Made by a program: the position numbers and the translations under genes. A stretch of DNA of 64,000 nt, from positions 1-64,000 of the forward strand of contig JAPDOI010001372.1 of NCBI GenBank assembly GCA_029168955.1, given 5' to 3'. Shown in pieces: positions 10,423 through 20,725 of this stretch. The notes beneath the pieces are model-generated. The model worked only from the letters and a program-made list of their open reading frames with translations, searched no databases and had not been told where the DNA came from. The stretch is from Aplectana chamaeleonis. Lineage: Eukaryota > Nematoda > Chromadorea > Rhabditida > Cosmocercidae. Positions within the stretch are counted from its first letter, which is position 1; the number at the start of each line of letters is the position of its first letter.

Positions 10423-13400
10423 TTGACTTACTTGACTTAATCGGTTGGCTTTCGCCTGACGCGGTCATTCCGCATCTTCACCGAGGTGTGCCGTCCTAGA
10501 AGTCAGCCGTGTCCATTTTTCACGGTCTTCAGCCACAATTCGAACACATTCCATCCAGCTGTCACTATTCCATTTCCTGCGAAACGAAACATCGCGCCTG
10601 AACTGTCTTTCGATGCCGAGTGACTTTAAATCCTCTTTAACCACATCCGTCCAGAACTTTCGCCTACGCCCAGGTGGCCGTTTCCAGACAGGATTTGGAA
10701 GCATTTTTAAAGCGTGTTGTACGAGACGATCCGGCGTTCTTCTTAGTATATGCCCAAGCAGTCGAAGTCGACTTTCCATTGCTGCTTGAGATGGCGTTAG
10801 GAGATGCTGGCACCTCCCTCGTGTCAAGCGTTGATGTACTGCGTCGATTTCCTTGTAAAGGTCTTCGTTATGGCATACACGCGGCCAGAAATATCCAAGC
10901 AAACGCCTAAAAAGCTTCCTCTCCGTGCAATCCAACCTTTCCATCTGCGTTTTCGGTGCTGCCCACGTCTCCGATCCGTACATCATGATAGGGCGAATAG
11001 CGGATAGGTAGACGCGCAACTTGACTTCCTTCGCGATGGTGGTAGACCACAAACGCTTGGTTAGAGAATTGAATGCAGACGTAGCTTTCGCACATCGTTG
11101 TCGAATATCCGCTGTATAACTACCATCGTTCTTCAGCAAACAGCCCAAATAACAGAAATCGTCCACCAGTTCGATACGTTGTCCGTCCACACAAACTCCA
11201 GTTGAAGGCCTCTGAGAGACCCACATCTGCTTGCATTTGTCGGGACGAAGACGAAGTCCATAGGCTGCGGCATACTTCGAAACGAGGTTCACAATCCTTT
11301 GCAGTTTTGCGTTGTTTTCAGCGAATAACACAATGTCGTCGGCGTACTCCAGGTCTGACAAGGGAGCGTCCTGATGGTGTTAGGATCACCTCGCCAGGAG
11401 ACTGTTCTGCAACTCTACGCATGATGTCATCAACGGCGAAGTTGAAAAGAAAAGGTCCTGCGGCGGCTCCTTGCCTTACTCCTGTTTTCACCTCGAAAGC
11501 TGACGTAAATCCGACAGGTGTACGAACTGCTGCTGTTGTTCCTTTGTTCATGTCCTCGATTAACCGAACATACTTTTCCGGGACTCCATCTGCTCGCAGA
11601 GCATTGAGCAATCGATCACGATGAGGAGAGTCGAACGCGGCGTCAAAGTCCAAAAAGCAAGCTGTAATGGCTTCGAAAACCGCTGCCACGATTCAATTAC
11701 TCTTCTCACGACGAACACTTGGTCGATGGTCGATCTTCCAGGTCGAAAACCGGCTTGCTCATCTCTGGTCGTTCCTTCACGATGTTTGATAAGTCGCTCG
11801 AGAATGATACGTTCTAAAACCTTGTACATGACACGAAGTAGAGAGATTCCTCTGTAGTTCTTAGGATCCGTGACGGATAGCTTCTTGTGAAGAGGTACGA
11901 TGATCGCATGTCTCCACGAATCGGGTATCCTTTCGCTCATCCATATGGCACGGATGGTGTTGGTCATTTCACGAATCCCAGACGGAGGAAGAGCTTTCAG
12001 CATTTCAGCAGTGATGTTGTCATCTCCACCTGCCTTTCCATTCTTCATTTTCCGGACACAATCCAAAACTTCAGACTCAGTCGGCGGTTCCTCACTGACA
12101 TCGTAATGTGCTCTCTGAACATGCGGGAGCTCAGGTACTGATGGCGCTGGACGATTCAGTAATCGCAGCAACGTGTAGGCTTTCTTCGGATTCTTCTCCT
12201 CCCAAGCCTTCTCGAACTCCTTAGCTCTACACGTCCACTCTCGTTCGCGGTCACTTTGAAGCTGCCGACGCAACTTCCTCCTCAGACGCTTCTCCTCCAC
12301 AGAAGTTTCCTGCAGTTCGGAGAGCACATACTCTGTTGTAGGTAGATGTTGTTTCTTCTGAGACGTAGGCAAACTTCTTCTTGGGCTGTACAACCGGGAG
12401 TGCCTCTTTCGAAGCATCCTGGATGCACATGACAAAAGAGTCCGCGTCGCAACGTTTCCTTCTAGTCCGTTCTCCAATATGAATAGAAACAAGCTGTCGG
12501 AAACTCCTTCTGCACTCTTGATCTCTGAGACTTGTCATGTCAATCCTCTGGAGAGGCTTAGCCCCTCGCTTCCTCCTATGAATCCTCGCAGTAAAGTTCA
12601 ACAGAACTGGACGGTGATCCGAATCGAATGCGACATCCCACACAGCTCTAGATCTTCGAATGTCCGATACTGGAATATTCCTCGTCAGGACATAGTCGAG
12701 CTGTAGTTTTGAAGTTGTTATCTTCCGCTTCCGCTGCTCTTCTGGAGATAGCCGCTGGTCCCTGCCACGTAAGCTGATGGCGGCGATGATTCCTCTTGAA
12801 TGTCGATGCAATAATCAGACCTCTGCGTTCACAAAAGTCGACAAGCCGGTAGCCATTGTCCGATGTTTGCTCCACTGGGTAGAACCATTTACCGAGTACT
12901 TCGGATTCCTGATCAAGTCCCATCTTCGCATTTGCGTCAATCCCCACGACAACAGCATGTTGACAAGGTATCCTTCCTGGCCAGTAACGTATTGAGTTCC
13001 TCATAAAACGCATCCTTCGAATTGTCTTCGGCGGTTTCAGTGGGCGCATGAGCACTCACTATCCACAGATTGAATCCTCTGTGATCCCGCAGTCGTACGA
13101 ATGCATTCCGGTACGACTTTGAGCCGAACTCCTTGACCATACCAGTGAAATCCTTTCTTACAGCTATTGCACAGCCTCCCACTCTCCTATCGTCAGCGTT
13201 ACCGCAGTAGATGGTGTTCTCTCCGACGCTGATGACGGGGCTATCCTTGAGGCGGGTTTCCTGCAAAGCAGCAAACGGTGCATGGAAATAGCTCCAGAAG
13301 TCTGGATAGCGCAGTTCTTTGGATATCACTCGACAGCGATCGACAGTTCAGGGTGGCGAAATTGTGGCTTGTGGCCAAAGACTCCATGACTCCCTAGGTA

Positions 13401-13597
13401 CGGATCCTAAGGTGTTATGGACCAGAGGCCTTAGTGTGCCGGACGGCGACACCTTTATGCAATGTGCGGGATACTTTCGCGATATGGTTGTGCACGCTAT
13501 ATCGCTCGAACGTTCCTGTGTACACTCAAACGTCTGCTGGGTTCAGTAGAAGCAGGGGCACCAACGAGCAGGTACCAACAGACTTGTATACACACCC
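10423..13597 (-). mobile_element. Full-length RTE-type non-LTR retrotransposon (3,175 bp)
   Basis: The element lies on the minus strand with its 5' end at 13597 and 3' end at 10423. It is bounded by 10-bp target duplications. Its length, single endonuclease-plus-reverse-transcriptase frame and lack of a poly(A) tail fit the RTE clade (about 3.2-3.3 kb). Beyond the stop codon the 3' end carries a short repetitive tail read on the minus strand as AAGTCAAGTAAGTCAAG. The 5' leader of about 270 bp precedes the first recognisable endonuclease residues. The element itself is intact end to end, although its frame is broken. Confidence 0.92.
10465..13329 (-). pseudogene. RTE endonuclease/reverse transcriptase, frameshifted
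   Basis: The protein would nick target DNA with an APE-type endonuclease and copy its RNA into the nick. Endonuclease landmarks in order are ALQETRLKDSPV (near 13270-13235), VSAHAPTETAEDN, VVGIDANAKMG, LDYVLTRNIPVSD and SDHRPVLLNF (near 12620). The reverse transcriptase follows with DPKNYRGISLL, DEQAGFRPGRSTIDQ, LDFDAAFDSPHR (metal-binding motif A), GVRQGAAAGPFLFNFAVDD (motif B) and LEYADDIVLFAE (motif C with the YADD box, near 11350-11315). The C-terminal RRLLGYFWPRVCHNEDLY block and SRTAHLGEDAE end at 10465. The frame is split into at least six pieces at about 12990, 12700, 12400, 11620 and 11340, so it is inactive or suffers assembly indels. It is a strong match to RTE proteins common in strongylid nematodes, by recollection only. 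Confidence 0.9.
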
Positions 13598-13607
13598 CCG
13601 ACCGGTC
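13598..13607 (+). repeat. Target-site duplication of the LINE, right copy
   Basis: CCGACCGGTC here equals the copy at 10413-10422. The SD sequence resumes at once with GACAGCGGTAT, as in copy 2. Confidence 0.9.
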
Positions 13608-14368
13608 GACAGCGGTATACTTCGTTTTTTACCTTGTAGCGGTCGGGTCAGCCACACCGAGTGTTTTCCCCTCCTCATTCATGTATTTCATGATTATTGA
13701 TCGGGCTGGTTACGTTCGCTCGACCAACTATTACCGGGGATCTCAGTGTGTTCCTTCGGGTTGTTGTCTCACTGCACAAACGCGGAGCAGATGACACATC
13801 CTTTGCAGTTTGAAACACGAGTCTATTCCATTCAAGCGAAGTGGCCCCAAATGGAATCCGAAGTGCTAAGCACAGGACAGCTTTTCCATTTTGGGTAAGG
13901 AGGCCTCTGCTCTGTTCCTTCGTGTGCGCCTGCGGAGCGAGGATAGAGATAGTGAGAGACTGGAAAGGGGGAGACGCAGAGTACCCGCGTACACGCACAC
14001 TTCGGACCCGAATAAATATGGCAAACGAAATGAGAGAAATATAGTGACGAGCAAGTCTTGCCTCTTAGATTTAGAATTTTATTTTTCAGCAGCAGAGGAA
14101 GCGCCGGCCACTATTGTTCTGAAATGAGATGCTCAAAAACGTACGCATCAAGTCGGCCTTGATTGATTCAGTCACGTACTGTTTTATTCGTAATGTTTTT
14201 ATCCATATTATGCACTATTCCTAAGATTTCATATATTTTCATATACTCAAGCATCTTAATAAAATGGTTTTCTCATTGAACTCGGTTTGTTGTATAAGTG
14301 CGAGTTTATCACAAATTATATGCCCTCAAAAATAGCATATCTCTCGACGGATTAAGGCAGTAGCGGGA

Positions 14369-14560
14369 TACTGTGCTTCTGTGAACCAAATTCCCGTCCG
14401 CGATGGCGTCGCGACACGCTTTGCGGCCGCACGCAACCGAGTCGGAAGAGTTCTCAGCGCCGCAGTCGCCGATCCGTTGACTCTAGCTTGGTTTTGGAAA
14501 CTGAAAAAATGATAAAATCGAAGAAAACTGTATAAAAAGTACTGTACTGTATAAAAAGTA
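14369..14560. repeat. MITE C, half copy
   Basis: Only the left arm survives: TACTGTGCTTCTGTGAACC, CGTCCGCGATGGCGTCGCG, then CAGCGCCGCAGTCGCCGATC and the GTTGACTCTAG centre. The right arm is replaced by a duplicated AGTACT(G/A)TACTGTATAAA tract near 14530-14560. It sits exactly at the 3' edge of SD copy 1 and is absent from copy 2. Confidence 0.75.
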
Positions 14561-14639
14561 CTAAACTGTGTCAGAAACAGGAAAAATTCAATCAAATATG
14601 GAAAAAACTGAAAAAATAAAAAAAACCCTTAGTTTAAAA

Positions 14640-16200
14640 AATGCCACGTTAGGGCTAAGAAAAATCAAAATATTGTTGCATAATTCTTATTTCACACTAC
14701 ACATAACTTGCAACCTTGATATTTCGATTCAAAAACTAAAAACGTGTATAAGTATTAGTCCCTGAATATTTAATTCTTTCGGAACGAGAACTGATGCTCA
14801 CCCAAATTTTCTATTGATACCGGTTGCGCGCCCCCGCGTCAGGGGTCGTTTACACTTCTGCCGCCGAGCGGCGCGGCGAGGTTCAATCCTACAATATCGA
14901 TCGTGCCATGCCGCGTGATCAATATTGCAGAAATGCACTGTGCCGCGCCGCTCGGCGGCGGGAGTATAAACGACCCCTGAAGGTAATCAAGTTTGCCGAT
15001 GTGATTTTTCTTGGAAAATAGCAAGCAACTTCGCTGGAGCAGTTAGCTGTCGACTTTTTTTAATAAAACAAAAACTATTTTTCTATAAGCAGAATATGTC
15101 AACGATTGAACGAATCTTCGAGGTTTTTGAGCGCACTTATGGTGAGCTTGAAACGGGGATAAATCAATTCAAAACAAAAAAATCGTAGGATCTTTCTATT
15201 TCATTTAAAACTATTTATATCTGAAAAATGACATGTCAAAGTCTAGAAACGTCGAAGTATTGTTAGAAAATTCCAAATTTCAGACGGTTACTTGCAACTG
15301 ACTTAATTTGATTTCGGTTTTAGTAGGAACAGATCAGCCCTTGAAAATTCAGTCCGTTATAAAGAACAGTCATGAGAAATTTCTATTTTAAATGAGCGAG
15401 AATTCAGTGTAAAACCTACCAACTTCGGAAATGTCGCTTCTTTCCCAGTAGAATGAAATTGGCCAATTGATTATACATTGCTCACTGGTGGAAGGCTCTA
15501 CTTAACTGGAGTTACGATGTTTTCTTGTGAATCGGGCCGTGATCCCAACTAAACTTGGAAACGGATTCTTAAGTTGAATCTATTGACTATTTTTGAAAAT
15601 AAACAATATTTAAGTAAAAAAATGAGACGTCAGAGTTGAGAAACGTCAAAATATTGTTGGAATACCTGACGCTATGGACTGTACCTTGCAACTGGGCTAG
15701 CGTCATTAAAACTCACGCCTCCCTGAATTTTCCAATGAAAATGAGTGCGCACCTCTCTCATCGAGTTCATCAATCTTGTTTTTTTTTTTGGAAAATTTAT
15801 CGTACGCAAGTTTAGTACTTAAAAGACTTCATTCGTTTCAACCGATATTGTTCTTCAATGGAGAGAAATTAGGAAAACAGCTTCTCTCAGGTTTTCAGGA
15901 CTATGCGTAGCGAGCTTGAGAATCGATTCAAATGACAATAAAATGCTGTTGAATCCAGAAACATTTGGAGCTAAAATTGCCGTGTCAGAGTTGAGAAACA
16001 TCAAAATATTGATGCAACATCAGCCTTCCAAAACTAAACTCTTTCGCCATCATAAAGTATGGTCAAGTGAATTTTCTATTGAAATTGAGTACACACATCG
16101 CGTAAAACTAACCAACTTCTATACAAAGAAATTTTACCCTTAGAAAGTAGTTAATAAAACAATATCGCCCCATTGCTACATTCGTTTCCATTAACTTTGT
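14640..16200 (+). repeat. Decayed tandem repeat, at least four units
   Basis: A landmark of the form GTCAGAGTTGAGAAACGTCA, followed by AAATATTGTTG, recurs at about 14640, 15228, 15626 and 15980. Each is followed by a TTCCAAA-like tract, a TTGCAACTG stretch and a GAATTTTC(T)A(T/A)TGA block ending in a CACC-rich segment. Spacings are about 448 (after removing the MITE at 14841), 398 and 354 bp. No frame is conserved. I do not recognise the repeat. Confidence 0.6.
14841..14979. repeat. MITE H (GGGGTCGTTTA ends), copy 1
   Basis: AGGGGTCGTTTACACTTCTG at the left is the inverse of the right end GAGTATAAACGACCCCT. The inner arms GCCGCCGAGCGGCGCGGCG and CGCCGCTCGGCGGC extend the hairpin. The centre has CAATATCGATCG and GATCAATATTG. 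Relatives are at 40774, 40940 and 63117. Confidence 0.85.
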
Positions 16201-16489
16201 TCCTCAATAAATAAAATTGATATAAATACCCGATTACTCACAAGGGAAGTATACAAAGCGTATGTCGGATCTGCGGAAACGAATTGTATGGTCAGTATCT
16301 CTTGAGCATCTATAGTAAAACTGCGCAGTACCTCGCCCCGAGCAGATGGTTACAAAAAGTTAAGAGCGTTTTTGCAGTTTCGCGACGCACCCCCGAAACG
16401 GCCTTTTCACTCGCTCCGCCACAAGTAAAAAATTAGCAGATACTTTTAAACGACGAAGTTCCGGGAATCGGACGTCGAACGGTACCCAG

Positions 16490-17060
16490 TTTCTTCTTTT
16501 GAAATCCTACGTATCCTTCGAGACGTCATCTGAAGCCGGTGACATCAAACAATAACGTCGCTCAATCCTGAAGGCCAGCTTCTCTATCCGTTAAACTTGT
16601 TGAACATGTCCGGATGACGTGGCGATAGATGACGTGCGATTCTCCTCATCCGGTGTCTCATTCCATCTTCATTGACGGCCGTGGCCGGTCTTGTGTATTC
16701 TCTTCCAACTATTTTATTCCTCTCATACGATCTCCTTCCATGTATGTTAATACTTTTTTGCTTCTAGCACATACCAAGGGTTTCCTTGCGACAGGGTCAG
16801 GCAGGCCGTTGTGCTGAACCCCAACGAAGCTACGCCCCTCTTCCTTGGTGACCGAATTTTCGAAAAAATATTGGAAATTTTCACTACCCTCTTCTCTAGA
16901 TGAAGTTTTTTGACGATTTCGACGCTGAAATTTTAAGAAATGATTTTTTCGTGGTGTGTCCAATGTTTTGTAGAGGCCAACGCTTTCCTTCCTCTTTTTC
17001 GCTTTCCTAAAAACGTAGTTTTTGGCCAGCAAAGAAAATTTGTTTCCGGTGGGAAGCTCT
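16490..17060 (+). repeat. Dispersed repeat R1, copy 2 (5' truncated)
   Basis: The match with 4080-4650 begins at CCTACGTATCCTTC and keeps ACATGTCCGGATGACGTGG, CATTCCATCTTCATTGACGG and GAAGCTACGCCCCTCTTCC. It ends near GAGGCCAACGCTTTCCTT. It is the best-preserved partner of copy 1. Confidence 0.7.
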
Positions 17061-17092
17061 GAACTTATTCAGTCGAATTTGGCGAGAAATCG

Positions 17093-17341
17093 ATGAATTG
17101 GCCCCAGGTTTCTAATCAGCTCACAAAACGATCATTAGAAAAACTTTTAAGCCAGATCCTGAAAAATTCTCTGAACACCCTGAAAATTGCATTCCGTGTA
17201 CCCCTTTATCTTCGCAGAGCTGTGAAAATGACCTTTTCTGAAACCCTGACGCATCTAGGAAATTTTAACAACGAATTTCTGATACACAGGACATACCTAC
17301 AACAACTGGAATATGGTTTTCTTGAGCACCGGGATAAGTGA
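17093..17341 (+). other. Open frame of 82 codons, unrecognised
   Basis: The frame is open across an AT-rich stretch, where stops should be frequent. It encodes a leucine-rich, helical-looking product with no motif I know. I see no splice or promoter support and no second copy in the window. Confidence 0.12.
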
Positions 17342-17404
17342 AAACAGATTTTACGGAGAGTTAGCAAACAAAAACTTTAGGGTTCCCTGAAGTGTATGTA
17401 TGGA

Positions 17405-17518
17405 AACCCCCTTTAGAATGTCGACGGATTTTTTTCCCATTTACTTCGCGGGCTTGAAAAACCGCATACTCAAGCTCATTCCATTTTGAACCAGAAAAAA
17501 TCATTTTCAACTTAAATA
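17405..17518 (+). repeat. Direct repeat pair with 18357-18463
   Basis: CCCTTTAGAATGTCGACGG, TCGCGGGCTTGAAAA and CCATTTTGAACCAGAAAAA occur in the same order at both places, about 950 bp apart and about 90% identical by eye. The segment just after 17518 (GGGCTACCTACTCACACTG) has another partner at 29150-29190. Confidence 0.75.
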
Positions 17519-17550
17519 GGGCTACCTACTCACACTGATCAACTGAAGTA

Positions 17551-17712
17551 TAGTTAGGTCCGTAGCCTGTTTCCTCAGAAAAAAAAGGTTTAAATTCCAA
17601 CCGCGGCTGGCGCGGCGGTTTGATTCTTAGAGATTGAGATTTAGACCGCCACGCCAGCCAAGGTTAGAATTTACACGTTTTTTCTTGAGGAAACAGGCCA
17701 CGGACCTAACCA
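17551..17712. repeat. Hairpin MITE G, copy 3
   Basis: The ends TTAGGTCCGTAGCCTGTTTC and GAAACAGGCCACGGACCTAA are near-perfect inverses, followed by A-rich tracts. The interior is as in copies 1 and 2. Confidence 0.85.
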
Positions 17713-17882
17713 CATGCCTTATTCTCATACTGAAAACAACTTGATTAGGGCTATGAGCTCCATAGAAAAGCAAATTTTCTTTAAACTGGCTAATTTGAAG
17801 TAATGTAAAATGAGTTTTAGCAGAGAATATTTATACCACTCGTATTTTTCATTCGTAGAAGGATTTTTTTTTTTACTTTTCC

Positions 17883-18061
17883 AGTGTTTCTCAATCTACA
17901 GATGATGCGGTTACACCAAATATTGCAGCTTAATGCGGTTACTCATAGTGTTACTGAGACAGGGAAGCCTGAGATAAAAGCAAATAGTTCATGCGAATTG
18001 GAAAAAGTGACCAACGTTCCTTTAATTTTTGAAAGTATAACATTTTCTTTCGTCGAAGATG
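17883..18061 (+). CDS. Candidate internal exon (unrecognised)
   Basis: A strong acceptor (a run of T, then ACTTTTCCAG ending 17882) precedes an open frame of 59 codons. It leads to an ideal donor, TGT|GTAAGT, at 18062. The predicted peptide contains SVTETGKPEIKANSSCELEK and matches no family I know. The other two frames have stops. No partner exon is visible nearby, and the flanks are repeats, so it may be fortuitous. Confidence 0.2.
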
Positions 18062-18472
18062 TGTAAGTTTTCTGTGACGAACTTAGGAGAATTCAACAAT
18101 GTTTTTTTTTGTCTGAAGATAGGATCGAAACTGACTGAATCCTCCTTCTTTGATGAAATATTGTGGAAAAAATTAGTTATAAACTTCATAATGGTTGATT
18201 TATAGTTACTTGCCACTTTTTCTGAATGCATAAATCTAATGAGTTTTTTTTTCAAAATTTCCCGTTTCGCGAATGCCATAAGTACATTTAGTAAAACCGA
18301 GGAAACTTGTTGACTAATGAATATCTCAGGAAAAGTTATCTCTTTTTAATTGAACTAAACCCCTTTAGAATGTCGATGGATTTTTTCCCATTCTTTTCGC
18401 GGGCTTGAAAAAACGCATACTGAAGCATATTCCATTTTGAACCAGAAAAATCATTTTCAACTTTAAACTTCT

Positions 18473-18577
18473 AAAAGTTTAGCTTTCTGGCAAAAGTAAT
18501 GATTTGGCAATATTATAATTTCAAGAAATCAAGAAGCTGAAAAAATAAAAAAAAACGTCTTGAAATATCTTTAAAAA
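18473..18577 (+). repeat. Left outer inverted arm of the composite satellite locus
   Basis: AAAAGTTTAGCTTTCTGGCA and AAAGTAATGATTTGGCAAT are the inverse of the sequence at 28213-28325 on the far side of the satellite block. The arm ends exactly where the foldback element begins, and its mirror begins exactly where unit 2 ends. Identity is about 75-80% by eye. Confidence 0.75.
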
Positions 18578-19003
18578 TGATTTGGCGCAAAATAAGCACA
18601 AGTAATGAAAAACTTGGAAATGTAGTGAAATGATTAAAATTGGCTTTGGCGGTCAGTCGTAGGCCAACTTTTTATATGTAATGAGAGACGAGGTATAGGA
18701 TTTTACAAGCTTCTCCGATAACCTTATTAAAGCTAAATCAAGCACGCATCGGACTTGAGCGGTATGTTTACATAGCTTGTACCACCCTGATTTACGTATT
18801 ACAACTTCATTCAAATGTTTTACGGTTTCCGTTGCGCCCTTGATTTATCTTTGATAAGTTTAACGGAGAAGCTTGTAAAATTTAATCCCGTGTCAGTCAC
18901 TACTTATCAAAAGTTGGCCTATGAATGACCGCCAAATCCGGTTTTGGTTATTTCACTACAGTTCCCAGTTTTTCATTGCTTCTGGTTATTTTGTGCCAAA
19001 TCA
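18578..19003. mobile_element. Foldback element, 426 bp, nearly all palindrome
   Basis: The left end TGATTTGGCGCAAAATAA is mirrored by TTATTTTGTGCCAAATCA at the right. The two halves pair along almost their whole length through GGCGGTCA, AGGCCAACTTTT, GATTTTACAAGCTTCTCC and TAAATCAAG. They meet near 18793 (GTATGTTTACATAG...). There is no coding capacity. Its last three bases overlap the first bases of tandem unit 1. Confidence 0.85.
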
Positions 19004-19254
19004 CTATAATAAAGAATCGCAAGGGCAAGAAAAATAATGTTGACTATGGGGCTATATGGGGCTACGAGCGTTCAGCACAGCGTCTGCATGGTGGTGGGGC
19101 AGCTTCGAAGAGGAGCCGATTGGGGCGCGTTATTCAGCGCCTTCACCACTGCTTCGTCCTGCTTTTTTTTGCTTATTGCTTTCTTTTTTTTCGATTTTTG
19201 TGTTTAAGTGCATTTTCATTTTGTATTTAAGTGCATTTTCATTGTGAATGCTGT

Positions 19255-20690
19255 CGAATTCTAGGAAAAAATTTTCGAATAAAAGGTTCTCCTCAGGCGT
19301 CAAAAAGGGTAATTTTGGAGAGCATTTTTCAATGAAACCCCTTTATAAACCCCCATCAAACCTGGTACCTAGAGATGGGGAGTGCTATGAACAATCCCAA
19401 ATCAGAAACCAAATCGAGGCAAGTTTGGAATCCTAGGAGAAAATTTCGAATCAAAAGGTCCCCCTCAGGGCGTCAAAAAGGGTAATTTCGGAGAGCATTT
19501 TTCAGTGAAACCCCTTTTCAAACCTGGTACCTAGAGATGGGGAGTGCTATGAACAATCCTAAATCAGAAACCAAATCGAGGCAAGTTTGGAATCCTAGGA
19601 GAAAATTTCGAATCAAAAGGTCCCCCTCAGGGCGTCAAAAAGGGTAATTTCGGAGAGCATTTTTCAATAAAACCTTTTCATAAGCCCCCATCAAACCTGG
19701 TACCTAGAGATGGGGAGTGCTATGAACAATCCTAAATCAGAAACCAAATCGAGGCAAGTCTCGAATCCTGGGAGAAATTTTCGAATCAAAAGGCCCCCCT
19801 CAGGGCGTCAAAAAGGGTAATTTCGGAGAGCATTTTTCAATGAAACCCCTTTATAAACCCCCATCAAACCTGGTACCTAGAGATGGGGAGTGCTACGAAC
19901 CACCCCAAATCAGAAACCAACTCGAGGCAAGCCTCGAATCCTAGGAGAAATTTTCGAATCAAAAGGCCCCCCTCAGGGCGTCAAAAGGGTAATTTCTGGA
20001 GAGCATTTTTCAATGAAACCCCTTTATAAACCCCATCAAACCTGGTACCTAGAGATGGGGAGTGCTATGAACAATCCCAAATCAGAAACCAAATCGAGGC
20101 AAGTTTCGAATCCTAGGAGAAATTTTCGAATCAAAAGGCCCCCTCAGGGCATCAAGAAGGGTAATTTCGGAGAGCATTTTTCAATGAAACCCCTTTATAA
20201 ACCCCATCAAACCTGGTACCTAGAGATGGGGAGTGCTATGAAAAATCCCAAATCAGAAACCAAATCGAGGCAAGTTTCGAATCCTAGGAGAAATTTTCGA
20301 ATCAAAAGGCCCCCCTCAGGGCGTCAAAAAGGGTAATTTCGGAGAGCATTTTTCAATGAAACCCGTTTATGAACCCCCATCAAACCTGGTACCTAGAGAT
20401 GGGGAGTGCTATGAACAATCCTAAATCAGAAACCAAATCGAGGCAAGTCTCGAATCCTGGGAGAAATTTTCGAATCAAAAGGCCCCCCTCAGGGCGTCAA
20501 AAAGGGTAATTTCGGAGAGCATTTTTCAATGAAACCCCTTTATAAACCCCCATCAAACCTGGTACCTAGAGATGGGGAGTGCTATGAACAATCCCAAATC
20601 AGAAACCAAATCGAGGCAAGTTTCGAACCCTAAGAGAAATTTTCGAATCAAGAGGTCCCCCTCAGGGCGTCGAAAAGGGTAAATTCGAAG
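19255..20690 (+). repeat. 173-bp satellite array, 8 copies (unit 1)
   Basis: The marker AGAGATGGGGAGTGCTATGA starts at 19371, 19533, 19706, 19879, 20051, 20222, 20395 and 20568. Spacings are 162, 173, 173, 172, 171, 173 and 173 bp; the short one lacks an ACCCCCATCA stretch. Each monomer also holds TTTTCGAATCAAAAGGCCCC and TTTCGGAGAGCATTTTTCA. Because 173 is not a multiple of three the frames rotate, so the open frames here are not proteins. Confidence 0.95.
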
Positions 20691-20725
20691 CCTTTCGAAG
20701 CGTCGAAAAGGAATTCGAAGGGTAT

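Larger units (their letters stand above)
8905..14365 (+). repeat. Segmental duplication SD, copy 1 (interrupted by LINE)
   Basis: This block matches 32845-35115 along its whole length in the same orientation once the 3,175-bp LINE at 10423-13597 is removed (about 2.28 kb against 2.27 kb). Shared landmarks in order are GCGCGGCAAGGAAATCTACT, CATCGTCTC, TTTCTTGCTCAAAAGTG, GGAACGTATCCTTT, CCGCCAAGCGACGGGTTC and CTCGGTTTGTTGTATAAG. The copies differ by many substitutions and small indels, so the duplication is not recent. The outer edges show no inverted repeats, which argues for a duplication rather than a transposon, though a non-autonomous element cannot be excluded. Confidence 0.85.

Noticed and set aside
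11202..11624. 140-codon plus-strand frame
   Set aside because: Antisense shadow of the reverse transcriptase domain on the minus strand.
19890..20336. 148-codon frame in the 173-bp array
   Set aside because: The frame changes with each 173-bp monomer and does not persist through the array; no start, promoter or family support.
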